Shown piece by piece: positions 47,191 through 58,574 of a stretch of 64,000 bases of DNA. The position numbers and the translations under genes were made by a program. Source of the stretch: Ridgeia piscesae (lineage: Eukaryota; Annelida; Polychaeta; Sabellida; Siboglinidae); contig JAODUO010000041.1 of NCBI GenBank assembly GCA_025642075.2, positions 111,001 to 175,000 of the forward strand, given 5' to 3'. Numbering within the stretch: position 1 is the first letter of the stretch; each line of letters opens with the position of its first letter. The notes beneath the pieces are model-generated. The model saw only the letters and a list, made by a program, of their open reading frames with translations. It was not told the origin of the DNA and made no database searches.

Positions 47191-47314
47191 CGTCAACCGA
47201 TGATTGGATTCATAACATAACCATAGAAGTACGGAACAATCAGCAAATTAAGACGTGCAATGTCATTGGAACCCCACTGCTGGCGAGCGAGACTAGACGA
47301 CATAGACGACATGG
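47191..47314 (+). pseudogene. Truncated F-type lectin B exon copy
   Basis: Duplicates the first ~120 bp of the exon at 46128 (DDWIHNITIEV...TCNVIGTPLLASETRR), then has a CATAGACGAC stretch and returns to ATG|GTATGTAAG, so about 95 bp of the second half is deleted. The acceptor is also destroyed (ATTGTTG for ATTGTAG). The preceding 100 bp are duplicated too (TAAAATATGCTTACGCATA). Confidence 0.88.
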
Positions 47315-48131
47315 TATGTAAGCCAGCTATAGTAAATAATATAATATTGTTTATGATTAATATAATTATCCGACCTATATAAAACAGTGAAGAGAGCGTT
47401 TATACATCATTATTTTTTTATTAGTGTGTGTGTGTTTGTTTATGTGCGTGTGTATTTGCGTGTGTGTGTACTATATGGTAGACATTAGGATGTCATGCGT
47501 CTTAATGGATCATGTATTGGTGAAACCTCGATATGTCTCCTTAACATTTGACAGTTACATAAGTTGTTCGAAGGTGTTATTGGACAAAACGGGCTATGTT
47601 GCATAAATGTGAGGTTATGCCCTGTAGTAGAAGGGATTTAGGATTATTTATGGCAATTGATAATAATACCCAGTCGTGAAGAAAGAGAAGCAGATTCTGA
47701 CGAAGAAATTCAAAGTCCATATTTAAGCAGAGGAGAATGAAAACACAAAACTGAATACGGGAAATTATGAATAATACTTGATGCGATATGGGTAACAAAA
47801 CATTACAAACTACGTCGCCCGGTCGTGGGATAGCATCAGTATTTTAGTTAATATTGGTTCCACGCGATATGTAATTCCACTGTTTTATTTTGTTTCCTTG
47901 CGATCCAGCTGTGTAGCATTCTATACAGTTATAATGCTGTCGCTCAGAAATTAAGCAACCACCCTTAACGTGACTAATACACCATTTAGTGTGTTAGAGT
48001 GATCAGCCAAATAACAGTCACTAGTGCCTGCAGTACGTATGACTGTTACTGGGCTGTTAAAAGTTACGTGACAGTATAACTACACCTACTATAAACAAGA
48101 GTTGATTTAAATGGTGTGTAATTCATTGCAG

Positions 48132-48356
48132 TTACGGCGAGTGAAACACACAATTTGGCTCTTGGGAAACCTACAGAGATGTCCTCCATGCATGGGAAAG
48201 GGGAGGCTTCATTAGCAGTGGATGGCGATAGAAACAGTGAATCGGGGGCGTTAAGCTGCTTTCGTACGAACACTCAAAAGGGAGCCTGGTGGCGGGTGGA
48301 CCTTCAAGCCGTCTATGTGATCAAGCAGGTGATCATAACGACCGCAAACCTTTCGG
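48132..48356 (+). CDS. F-type lectin A exon (outer)
   Basis: Encodes 75 residues: TASETHNLALGKPTEMSS, LAVDGD, SCFRTNTQKGAWWRVDL, AVYVIKQVIITTANLS. Acceptor ATTGCAG, donor GTGAGC. The motif His is Arg and NRDD is replaced by TANL, so no fucose signature. By position it pairs with the B exon at 54849, enclosing two inner pairs. Confidence 0.9.
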
Positions 48357-49065
48357 GTGAGCTGGAATATGACATTGACTTGAAATCAGATATTTCATCT
48401 GAACAAGTATCAATTTGCGATTATATGAGAGAAAACGTGGATACAGCCGTGGGTCATGGCAGAAGGACATAACTTATTTCAAATAAGTGTCGCTGACTTA
48501 CGATCGAATAATTCGTATAATCAAAGTTTTAATTCTTATTCATTGAAAAATGAGGGTTCTTTACCGAATTTACCTAGAAAATAGTTAACGAAATGAGATT
48601 GGAATAGCCTACTACTGGTGGCATCAGAAGTAAACATGTAGGTAAAAACATGTAAGGCAACTCAATTTGAGTTAACCGTTACAACATTTCAGATAAAAAG
48701 ACACACAAGAGATGATAGAGTGAAATAATGGCTTGGTCGGTATATTTCTACTCGATAGGTGGTACCGCTATATTAATTTAGATTCCTTGTGATTTGTGGT
48801 TACGACCTGTTCGCCAGCTGGTCGTGCATAATCGTACCTATTCGTTCTGTGAAATTCATGCCATCATTCTTGACAGGAATGTGATATATAACGATCACTC
48901 GTGCCTGCAGTACGTGTGACTGTTGTCTAGCTGTTAAAAATTGAGTGACAATAAATATACCTACTGTTCTCAGTAAATGCCCGGGAGGATTTCAGGAAAC
49001 CTGTTGTCTTACTAGTGTGTTATTGTAGTGTAAAGTATATTAGAGTGTTGTATAACTCTTTGTAG

Positions 49066-49293
49066 TGATGGAGAGAGCTATAAATAATCTGGCTCTAAGA
49101 AAGCCTACGAAGATGTCTTCCTTGTACGAGGATAACGTTGCTTCGAGGGCAGTAGATGGCAAAAGAAACGGAAATCTGCCTGCGCGAAGTTGCACACATA
49201 CCCACGGAGAATTGGGAGCCTGGTGGCAGGTTGACTTACAAGACCTCTATTTGATCAAGCACGTGATCATATCTAACCGAGACGACGTTAACT
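49066..49293 (+). CDS. F-type lectin A exon (inner, fucose motif intact)
   Basis: Encodes 76 residues nearly identical to 31612 (differences include KRNGNLPARSC). CTHT His and NRDD are conserved; after splicing to 51862 (SKRLHD) the Arg lies at +7. Acceptor TTTGTAG, donor GTGAGT. Its central intron received the compound LINE at 49561. Confidence 0.92.
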
Positions 49294-49560
49294 GTGAGTT
49301 GGAATGTGTCACAGAAGACTTGAAATCAAATATTTCTTCTGAACAAATTTCTATTTTACGATTATATGACAGACAGAGTGAATACATGTGACACCAAGAG
49401 TACGTAACTAACTGAGCAAATATTGTGGATAACATAAGTCATTGCGATGGTTTGATGGAAAGGGTGGATACATATGTGAGTTCCGACACCAGAAGTACAT
49501 GAGCAGACAATGAGGGCGAATTAGTCCATCGAAGTGTTACTAAATTACACTAAGAACAAG

Positions 49561-51749
49561 ATTTAACAAGATTTAACAAGATTGCCACCTAGAGATTCAA
49601 CTCTAGATGGCAGGTGGACTAGGAAGCCATTTGGCTTATCGAGAGTCCAACCTATCTATCTAAGTATACCCCGCCCTTCTTAGGTATATGTCGATTTTAT
49701 TTTTAAATATATTAACACTACTAGCACCTACACAATCAGCTGATAATCTCTTCCATTCGTTTACTGTTCTTTGTGAAAATGAAAATTTTCTAATATCTAG
49801 TCTACACTGCTTCTTTGCTAATGTATCTCCATCTCCTCTAGTCCTTCTCTCTTCCTTGACTGTGAAAAAATATTTCTGTCAATATTTTCATATCCATTCA
49901 ATATTTTAAACACCTCAATCTGATCTCCTCTCAATCTTCTGGTTTCTAGTGTTGTTAAACCACATTCTTTTAGACGCATTTCATAACTAATATTCCTGAG
50001 TTTTGGTATCATTTTGGGTTTCTCTCCTTTGTACTCTTTCTAGCATATCAATATCCTTCTTGCGATATGGCCTCCATGCTTGTATACAATATTCTAAGTG
50101 AGGCCTAACTATTGTTTTGTACAGCGGTATTATTAGTTCTTTTCTTTGTACACTATATTTCGCCTAATTAATCCAAGAATTTGGTTTCCCTTCGCTGCTG
50201 CAATTCCACACTGCTCTGATACCTTCATGTCAGCACTAATAGTTAACCCTAAGTCCTTTTCCTTTAAGGTAGTATTTAGTACAGTATCACCCATTGTATA
50301 TTGTGCATCTTCATTCCCATGTCCTGTGTGAAGGCACTTACACTTTCCCAAATTAAACAGCATTTGCCACTTCTCAGACCATTCTATCAACTTATTAAGA
50401 TCATCTTGTAAATGCTGTCTATCTGCATCACTTTTAATTTTCCTAAACACTTTTGTGTCGTCCGCAAACTTCAACACCTTGCTTGTTATGTCATCGTCCA
50501 AATCATTGATATATATTAAGAATAAAATAGGTCCCAGTACTGATTTAACAAGATTTAACACGATTTAACAAGATTGCCATCTAGAGATTCAACTCTAGAT
50601 GGCAGGTGGACTAGGAAGCCATTTGGCTTATCGAGAGTCCAACCTATCTATCTAAGTATACCCCGCCCTTCTTAGGTATATGTCGATTGTATTTTTAAAT
50701 ATATTAACACTACTAGCACCTACACAATCAGCTGATAATCTGTTCCATTCGTTTACTGTTCTTTGTGAAAATGAAAATGTTCTAATATCTAGTCTACACT
50801 GCTTCTTTGCTAATGTAACTCCATGTCCTCTAGTCCCTCTCTTCCTTGACTGTGAAAAAAATATTTCTGTCAATATTTTCATATCCATTCAATATTTTAA
50901 ACACCTCAATCTGATCTCCTCTCAATCTTCTGGTTTCTAGTGTTGTTAAACCACATTCTTTTAGACGCATTTCATAACTAATATTCCTGAGTTTTGGTAT
51001 CATTTTGGTTGCTCTCCTTTGTACTCTTTCTAGCATATCAATATCCTTCTTGCGGTATTCCACTCAAAACCGATTTCCAGTTTGAAACCTCCCCATCAAC
51101 TACTACTCTTTGTCTTCTATCAATAAGCCATTTTTCTATCCAGTTGATCATTCCATTTCCTATGCCATGGGCCTTTAGTTTAAGTAGTAGTCTTTGGTGT
51201 GGCACTTTGTCAAAGGCTTTTTAAAATCTAAGTAGATTATATCTACTGGTGATCCCTCATCTACCCACTTTGTGACATCTTCCAAAAAACATAACATATT
51301 TGTTAAGCATGACCTCGCTTTAAAAACCCATGTTGAGATGGGTTTATCAATTTATTTTTAACAAGAAATTCAACCAGGTGATCTTTAATTAGTCTTTCTA
51401 ATAGTTTGCAAATCACCGATGTTAAACTCACTGGTCTATAGTTCTCTGACTTGTTTCTCGAACCTTTTTTAAATAATGGTATAATGTTTGCTTCTTTCCA
51501 TTCTAACGGAACTATTCCCTCTTCTAATGACAAATTGAACATTGTTGCAAGCGGTATGCTGATTTGTTCTACAATTTCCAATAGTAATTTGGGAGGAATC
51601 CCATCCACTCCAGGTGATTTATTATCCTTCATATCTCTTATTTTCATAGCTACCATTGTTGGGGTTACAATTAGTTGTCCTAAATAGTCAAACTCTCTCC
51701 CTTCGAACTTAGTCTCAAGTACTGGTAATATACTAAAGTAATATACAAG
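49561..51749 (-). mobile_element. Compound CR1-like LINE insertion, copy 1
   Basis: A 2.19-kb insert with 5-bp target duplication ACAAG (49556-49560 and 51745-51749). The uninterrupted site is seen at about 53260. It holds two minus-strand LINE pieces, each ending in the same 3' tail (tandem ATCTTGTTAA). Piece one (49561-50545) starts at SVLGPILFLIYIND and runs through KFADDTKV to the C-terminus. Piece two (50546-51749) has the upstream RT (SPGVDGIPPKLL, NYRPVSLTSV, LDFKKAFDKVPH, SGIPQ), then jumps to [13 protein letters not shown]. Frames are broken by 1-2 base deletions relative to copy 2. Confidence 0.88.
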
Positions 51750-51861
51750 TGATGAATTAACTATATAATTGGTTGTGATAAATTTAACATGAGCAGTTTC
51801 AATTTGTGTACGATTGTTAATAGTTTCCTAACCCCAAGGGCATTTCCTGTGTTGCTACTAG

Positions 51862-52068
51862 CGAAAAGACTTCACGATATCGTCATTGAAGCACTAGAGC
51901 AGTCACAAGCATCGATATGCGCAGTCGTGGGAACCGCTATAGGAAGAAATGAGACCCGAAAAATCCCCTGCCGGCCAGAAACTGTCGGCAGTATAGTCAG
52001 GATCAGACAAAATGCTACAAAAAGCGGAATCCTCACACTTTGCGAAGTGGAAGTATATGGAACGCATG
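51862..52068 (+). CDS. F-type lectin B exon (inner)
   Basis: Encodes 69 residues: KRLHDIVIEALEQSQASICAV, NETRKIPC, VGSIVRIRQNA, LTLCEVEVYGTHG. Acceptor GCTACTAG, donor GTACGT. Identical in protein to the exons at 53371 and 59789. Partner of 49066. Confidence 0.92.
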
Positions 52069-52763
52069 GTACGTAAGCTACTGGTGGGGGAACCTACTTT
52101 TATAAGTCTTAATTATTTTGACGGTGTTCTAACTAAGAATTAAATGTTTTACCAGTACCCACCATGATATGCCAGGGGACGTTGCTGCTGATTCCGTCTA
52201 TACCAGCCATCGGTACCCTTTGCGATATTCCTCTGTTGAGCTGAGCCAATAAAATCGCTCACGAGGAGTGCAATCGGCCTCCTGTCATATGATGTAATTT
52301 TGGGTGATTTCAGCCACAAGTTGCTCGTGTTACATGCAATTATTAATAATAGTTGATGCCTTAATTTGAGTTAAACGTCATACTGTTTAAGATGAAAAGA
52401 CACACAAGAGGTTATAGAGTGAAGTAATGGTTTGGTCAGTATATCTCTACTCGACAGATAATGCCACTATACTAATTTATTTTTCTCGTGATTTGTGGTG
52501 ACAAGTTCGCCAGCTGGTCGTGCATAATCGTATCTATTCGTTCTGTGAAATTCATGCCATCATTCTTGACAGGAATGTGATATGTAACGATCACTCGTGC
52601 CTGCAGTACGTGTGACTGTTGTCTAGCTGTTAAAAATTAAGTGACATAATAAATATACCTACTGTTCTCAGTAAATGCCCGGGAGGATTTCAGGAAACCT
52701 GTCGTCTTACTAATGTGTTTTTGCAGTGTAAAGTGTATTAGAGTGTTGTATAACATTTTGTAG

Positions 52764-52991
52764 TGATGGAGAGTGCTATAAATAATCTGGCTCTACGAAA
52801 GCCTACAAAGATGTCCTCCTTGTACGAGGATAACGTTGCTTCGAGGGCAGTAGATGGCAAAAGAAACGGAAATCTGACTGCGCGAAGTTGCACACATACC
52901 CACGGAGAATTGGGAGCCTGGTGGCAGGTTGACTTACAAGACCTCTATTTGATCAAGCACGTGATCATATCTAACCGAGACGACGTTAACT
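52764..52991 (+). CDS. F-type lectin A exon (inner)
   Basis: Encodes 76 residues starting MESAINNLALRKPTKMSS, with SCTHTHGELGAWWQVDL and NRDDVN. Same splice signals as 49066, from which it differs at a few residues (ESA for ERA, LTAR for LPAR). Its intron to 53371 is the empty version of the LINE target. Confidence 0.92.
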
Positions 52992-53370
52992 GTGAGTTGG
53001 AATGTGTCACAGAAGACTTGAAATCAAATATTTCTTCTGAACAAATTTCTATTTTACGATTATATGACAGAAAGAGTGAATACGTGTGACACCAAGAGTA
53101 CGTAACTAACTGAGCAAATATTGTGGATAACGTAAGTCATTGCGATGGTTTGATGGAAAGTGTCGATATATATGTGAGTTCCGACACCAGAAGTACATGA
53201 GCAGACAATGAGGGCGAATTAGTCCATCGAAGTGTTACTAAATTACACTAAGAACAAGTGATGAATTAACTATATAATTGGTTGTGATAAATTTAACATG
53301 AGCAGTTTCAATTTGTGTACGATTGTTAATAGTTTCCTAACCCCAAGGGCATTTCCTGTGTTGCTACTAG

Positions 53371-53577
53371 CGAAAAGACTTCACGATATCGTCATTGAAG
53401 CACTAGAGCAGTCACAAGCATCGATATGCGCAGTCGTGGGAACCGCTATAGGAAGAAATGAGACCCGAAAAATCCCCTGCCGGCCAGAAACTGTCGGCAG
53501 TATAGTCAGGATCAGACAAAATGCTACAAAAAGCGGAATCCTCACACTTTGCGAAGTGGAAGTATATGGAACGCATG
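53371..53577 (+). CDS. F-type lectin B exon (inner)
   Basis: Same 69-residue protein sequence as 51862. The sequence match with 51862 continues on both sides, showing that this A-B pair was duplicated as a unit of about 1.5 kb (without the LINE). Acceptor GCTACTAG, donor GTACGT. Confidence 0.92.
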
Positions 53578-54136
53578 GTACGTAAGCTACTGGTGGGGGA
53601 ACCTACTTTTATAAGTCTTAATTATTTTGACGGTGTTCTAACTAAGAATTAAATGTTTTACCATTATCCACCATGATATGCCAGGGAACGTTGCTACTGA
53701 TTCCGTCTATACCAGCCATCGGTACCCTTTGCGATATTCCTCTGTTGAGCTCGGCCAATAAAATCGTTCACGAGGAGTGCAGTCGGCCTCCTGTCAGGTG
53801 ATGTAATTTTGGGTGAATTCAGCCACACGCTGCTCGTGTTACAAGCAATCGTTAATAATAGTTGATGCCTCGATCAATTTGAGGTAAACGTTACACTTTC
53901 TAAGATGTAAGACACCAATGGTCTCATCTGGCCCATGATCTATTTGATCCCGTTCCATCTAGTCGCCGGTTCATATGCATCAAAACCAGGACCAACAGGT
54001 TTAGTAGCAGTTTTTTCCCCTTGCCGTACAAGCCCTGTCAAAACAAAAGTGATTTTTCTCCCGTCTGCAATACTCCTATATTGCAATTTCCAATGTATGT
54101 ATTTTTTTGTATACCTTATCTTAATTTATATAATTA

Positions 54137-54169
<33 letters not shown>

Positions 54170-54207
54170 ATATATATATATTTATATAATATTCTTTATG
54201 TAAAATA

Positions 54208-54259
<52 letters not shown>

Positions 54260-54303
54260 TTAGTATGATACATAAAATGTAAAAGGTGGAATAAAATAAT
54301 ATA

Positions 54304-54352
<49 letters not shown>

Positions 54353-54848
54353 TTAGTCCACATTTTATAATTTTAGTTTAATACTATATCATATTAACTA
54401 TTGTTTATCGATGTTATAAAATACAACTTGTATTCCGACTTATTGTTGATGATTTATCTTATTTATTTATTTTATTTAAACTAGTAATATATTTAATCAT
54501 AATCGTGTTGGTGTATGTGAGTGTATTGTCATGTGAACATACTTGTACGACGACCCAAAATTCACGCATTCCAATGTGTTATTGAAACATATGGCAACAA
54601 AGCTAATTTCTTTTTTTTCTTTATAGAGTGGAATAATGGTTTGGTCAGTATAAGATATTTATATCGGGATATAGACACAACAAGAGAGATGGGTTATGTT
54701 TTGGCAATAAACCTATGTCTGCTCTCACGGAGAGTAGGAAAATGCCTCACATCGACATGAAAGAACGGGTGGTTTAATTTGGTGTTATGGTGACAGATAT
54801 GACCTCGTATATTAATCACGCCTGTGGTATTTTCTGTCTTCCTTCCAG
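53578..54848. other. Intron with three (TA)n arrays
   Basis: (TA)n at about 54137-54180, 54212-54255 and 54299-54348, separated by unique AT-rich sequence. No gene; the frames at 53935-54189 and 54521-54760 have no motifs. Confidence 0.75.
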
Positions 54849-55055
54849 TGTCGTCGCTTCACAATTTCGTCGTTGAAGCACTGATGCAGTCAAAAGCGTC
54901 GACATGCAAATCTGTCGTGTGTGCTGTGAAAGGTGGTGAGACGAGACGAATACCGTGTCAGTCAGGAACAGTCGGCAGTGTAGTCAGGATCAGACACGTT
55001 TATAAAGACAGTCTAAGCCTCGTGCTTTGCGAAGTTGAAGTATACGGAACGCTTG
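54849..55055 (+). CDS. F-type lectin B exon (outer)
   Basis: Encodes 69 residues: SSLHNFVVEALMQSKASTC, GETRRIPC, VGSVVRIRHVY, LVLCEVEVYGTLG. Acceptor CTTCCAG, donor GTACGT. The sugar-contact Arg is Ser. A (GT)n/(CGTG)n tract starts about 30 bp into the intron. Closes the nested set begun at 48132. Confidence 0.9.
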
Positions 55056-55082
55056 GTACGTATACGGAACCTGTAATGTATG

Positions 55083-55113
55083 AGTGTGTGTGTGCGTGGG
55101 TGTGTGCGTGCGG

Positions 55114-55153
<40 letters not shown>

Positions 55154-55337
55154 TTCGTGCAAGTTGGTGTTATTTTGGCAGAGTAGCAACCAATGACAAC
55201 CTATTTCGCCGTATCTCGACGAGGTCTTTCCCGTTGTTCTTCTGTGTGCAAACCAACTGCACCGTATTGTGTCCCTAGTTAAACTTTCAAGTCTAAAGTG
55301 GTTCTGACCTTTTGTCAGAATGCGTATGTGTGCGTGC

Positions 55338-55369
<32 letters not shown>

Positions 55370-55382
55370 ATGCGTGTGTGCG
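55083..55382. repeat. (GT)n and (CGTG)n tracts
   Basis: Two CGTG-rich tracts, 55083-55160 and 55320-55382, separated by unique intron sequence. They lie at the junction between the two segmental copies and could have promoted the unequal exchange. Confidence 0.9.
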
Positions 55383-56053
55383 TTGGTGTACTACATTGTA
55401 AATATTAGGATAAGTCACGGGTCCTAATGGACCATGTATTGGTGATACCTCGAGATGTCTCCATAACATTTGGCAATTACATAACTTGGTTGAAGGTGTT
55501 ATTGGATAAAACGGGCTATGTTGCATAACTGTGAGGTTATGCCCTGTAGTAGAAGGGATTTAGGATTATTTATGGCAATTGATAATAATACCCAGTCGTG
55601 AAGAAAGAGAAGCAGATTATGACGAAGAAATTCAAAGTCCATATTTAAGCAGAGGAGAATGAAAACACAAAACTGAATACGGGAAATTATGAATAATACT
55701 TGATGCGATATGGGTAACAAAACATTACAAACTACGTCGCCCGGTCGTGGGATAGCATCAGTATTTTAGTTAATATTGGTTCCACGCGATATGTAATTCC
55801 ACTGTTTTATTTTGTTTCCTTGCGATCCAGCTGTGTAGCATTCTATACAGTTATAATGCTGTCGCTCAGAAATTAAGCAACCACCCTTAACGTGACTAAT
55901 ACACCATTTAGTGTGTTAGAGTGATCAGCCAAATAACAGTCACTAGTGCCTGCAGTACGTATGACTGTTACTGGGCTGTTAAAAGTTACGTGACAGTATA
56001 ACTACACCTACTATAAACAAGAGTTGATTTAAATGGTGTGTAATTCATTGCAG

Positions 56054-56278
56054 TTACGGCGAGTGAAACACACAATTTGGCTCTTGGGAAACCTACAGAG
56101 ATGTCCTCCATGCATGGGAAAGGGGAGGCTTCATTAGCAGTGGATGGCGATAGAAACAGTGAATCGGGGGCGTTAAGCTGCTTTCGTACGAACACTCAAA
56201 AGGGAGCCTGGTGGCGGGTGGACCTTCAAGCCGTCTATGTGATCAAGCAGGTGATCATAACGACCGCAAACCTTTCGG
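56054..56278 (+). CDS. F-type lectin A exon (outer)
   Basis: Protein identical to the exon at 48132 (75 residues, no fucose signature). Acceptor ATTGCAG, donor GTGAGC. Pairs by position with 62804. Confidence 0.9.
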
Positions 56279-56987
56279 GTGAGCTGGAATATGACATTGA
56301 CTTGAAATCAGATATTTCATCTGAACAAGTATCAATTTGCGATTATATGAGAGAAAACGTGGATACAGCCGTGGGTCATGGCAGAAGGACATAACTTATT
56401 TCAAATAAGTGTCGCTGACTTACGATCGAATAATTCGTATAATCAAAGTTTTAATTCTTATTCATTGAAAAATGAGGGTTCTTTACCGAATTTACCTAGA
56501 AAATAGTTAACGAAATGAGATTGGAATAGCCTACTACTGGTGGCATCAGAAGTAAACATGTAGGTAAAAACATGTAAGGCAACTCAATTTGAGTTAACCG
56601 TTACAACATTTCAGATAAAAAGACACACAAGAGATGATAGAGTGAAATAATGGCTTGGTCGGTATATTTCTACTCGATAGGTGGTACCGCTATATTAATT
56701 TAGATTCCTTGTGATTTGTGGTTACGACCTGTTCGCCAGCTGGTCGTGCATAATCGTACCTATTCGTTCTGTGAAATTCATGCCATCATTCTTGACAGGA
56801 ATGTGATATATAACGATCACTCGTGCCTGCAGTACGTGTGACTGTTGTCTAGCTGTTAAAAATTGAGTGACAATAAATATACCTACTGTTCTCAGTAAAT
56901 GCCCGGGAGGATTTCAGGAAACCTGTTGTCTTACTAGTGTGTTATTGTAGTGTAAAGTATATTAGAGTGTTGTATAACTCTTTGTAG

Positions 56988-57215
56988 TGATGGAGAGAGC
57001 TATAAATAATCTGGCTCTAAGAAAGCCTACGAAGATGTCTTCCTTGTACGAGGATAACGTTGCTTCGAGGGCAGTAGATGGCAAAAGAAACGGAAATCTG
57101 CCTGCGCGAAGTTGCACACATACCCACGGAGAATTGGGAGCCTGGTGGCAGGTTGACTTACAAGACCTCTATTTGATCAAGCACGTGATCATATCTAACC
57201 GAGACGACGTTAACT
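56988..57215 (+). CDS. F-type lectin A exon (inner, fucose motif intact)
   Basis: Protein identical to the exon at 49066. Acceptor TTTGTAG, donor GTGAGT. Its intron carries the second copy of the compound LINE. Confidence 0.92.
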
Positions 57216-57581
57216 GTGAGTTGGAATGTGTCACAGAAGACTTGAAATCAAATATTTCTTCTGAACAAATTTCTATTTTACGATTATATGACAGACAGAG
57301 TGAATACATGTGACACCAAGAGTACGTAACTAACTGAGCAAATATTGTGGATAACATAAGTCATTGCGATGGTTTGATGGAAAGGGTGGATACATATGTG
57401 AGTTCCGACACCAGAAGTACATGAGCAGACAATGAGGGCGAATTAGTCCATCGAAGTGTTACTAAATTACACTAAGAACAAGATTTAACAAGATTTAACA
57501 AGATTGCCACCTAGAGATTCAACTCTAGATGGCAGGTGGACTAGGAAGCCATTTGGCTTATCGAGAGTCCAACCTATCTAT

Positions 57582-58484
57582 CTAAGTATACCCCGCCCTT
57601 CTTAGGTATATGTCGATTTTATTTTTAAATATATTAACACTACTAGCACCTACACAATCAGCTGATAATCTCTTCCATTCGTTTACTGTTCTTTGTGAAA
57701 ATGAAAATTTTCTAATATCTAGTCTACACTGCTTCTTTGCTAATGTATCTCCATCTCCTCTAGTCCTTCTCTCTTCCTTGACTGTGAAAAAAATATTTCT
57801 GTCAATATTTTCATATCCATTCAATATTTTAAACACCTCAATCTGATCTCCTCTCAATCTTCTGGTTTCTAGTGTTGTTAAACCACATTCTTTTAGACGC
57901 ATTTCATAACTAATATTCCTGAGTTTTGGTATCATTTTGGTTGCTCTCCTTTGTACTCTTTCTAGCATATCAATATCCTTCTTGCGATATGGCCTCCATG
58001 CTTGTATACAATATTCTAAGTGAGGCCTAACTATTGTTTTGTACAGCGGTATTATTAGTTCTTTTTCTTTGTACACTATATTTCGCCTAATTAATCCAAG
58101 AATTTGGTTTCCCTTCGCTGCTGCAATTCCACACTGCTCTGATACCTTCATGTCAGCACTAATAGTTAACCCTAAGTCCTTTTCCTTTAAGGTAGTATTT
58201 AGTACAGTATCACCCATTGTATATTGTGCATCTTCATTCCCATGTCCTGTGTGAAGGCACTTACACTTTCCCAAATTAAACAGCATTTGCCACTTCTCAG
58301 ACCATTCTATCAACTTATTAAGATCATCTTGTAAATGCTGTCTATCTGCATCACTTTTAATTTTCCTAAACACTTTTGTGTCGTCCGCAAACTTCAACAC
58401 CTTGCTTGTTATGTCATCGTCCAAATCATTGATATATATTAAGAATAAAATAGGTCCCAGTACTGATTTAACAAGATTTAACAC
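57582..58484 (-). pseudogene. CR1-like RT, 3' half with intact FADD
   Basis: A 300-residue open frame with the FADD catalytic motif, the thumb region and the typical C-terminal RAT.M domain of CR1/RTE-like LINE proteins. It lacks the endonuclease and the fingers, because it starts at SVLGP, so it is a 5'-truncated product. The first residues (MLNLVK) come from the tail repeat of the neighbouring piece. Confidence 0.85.
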
Positions 58485-58574
58485 GATTTAACAAGATTGC
58501 CATCTAGAGATTCAACTCTAGATGGCAGGTGGACTAGGAAGCCATTTGGCTTATCGAGAGTCCAACCTATCTAT

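Larger units (their letters stand above)
47480..55380. repeat. Tandem segmental duplication, copy 1 (~7.93 kb)
   Basis: Each element here recurs 7,922 to 7,955 bp downstream. The offset is 7,922 from 47.6 to 49.5 kb, 7,927 at 51.8 kb, 7,930 at 52.8-53.9 kb and 7,955 at 54.8 kb; the steps come from small indels and microsatellites. Exon content: A48132, A49066, B51862, A52764, B53371, B54849, plus a compound LINE insertion. Confidence 0.95.

Noticed and set aside
46385..47220. Several Cys/Val/Arg-rich frames in the GT/CGTG field
   Set aside because: Composition artefacts of CGTG and GT repeats; open in many frames and both strands.
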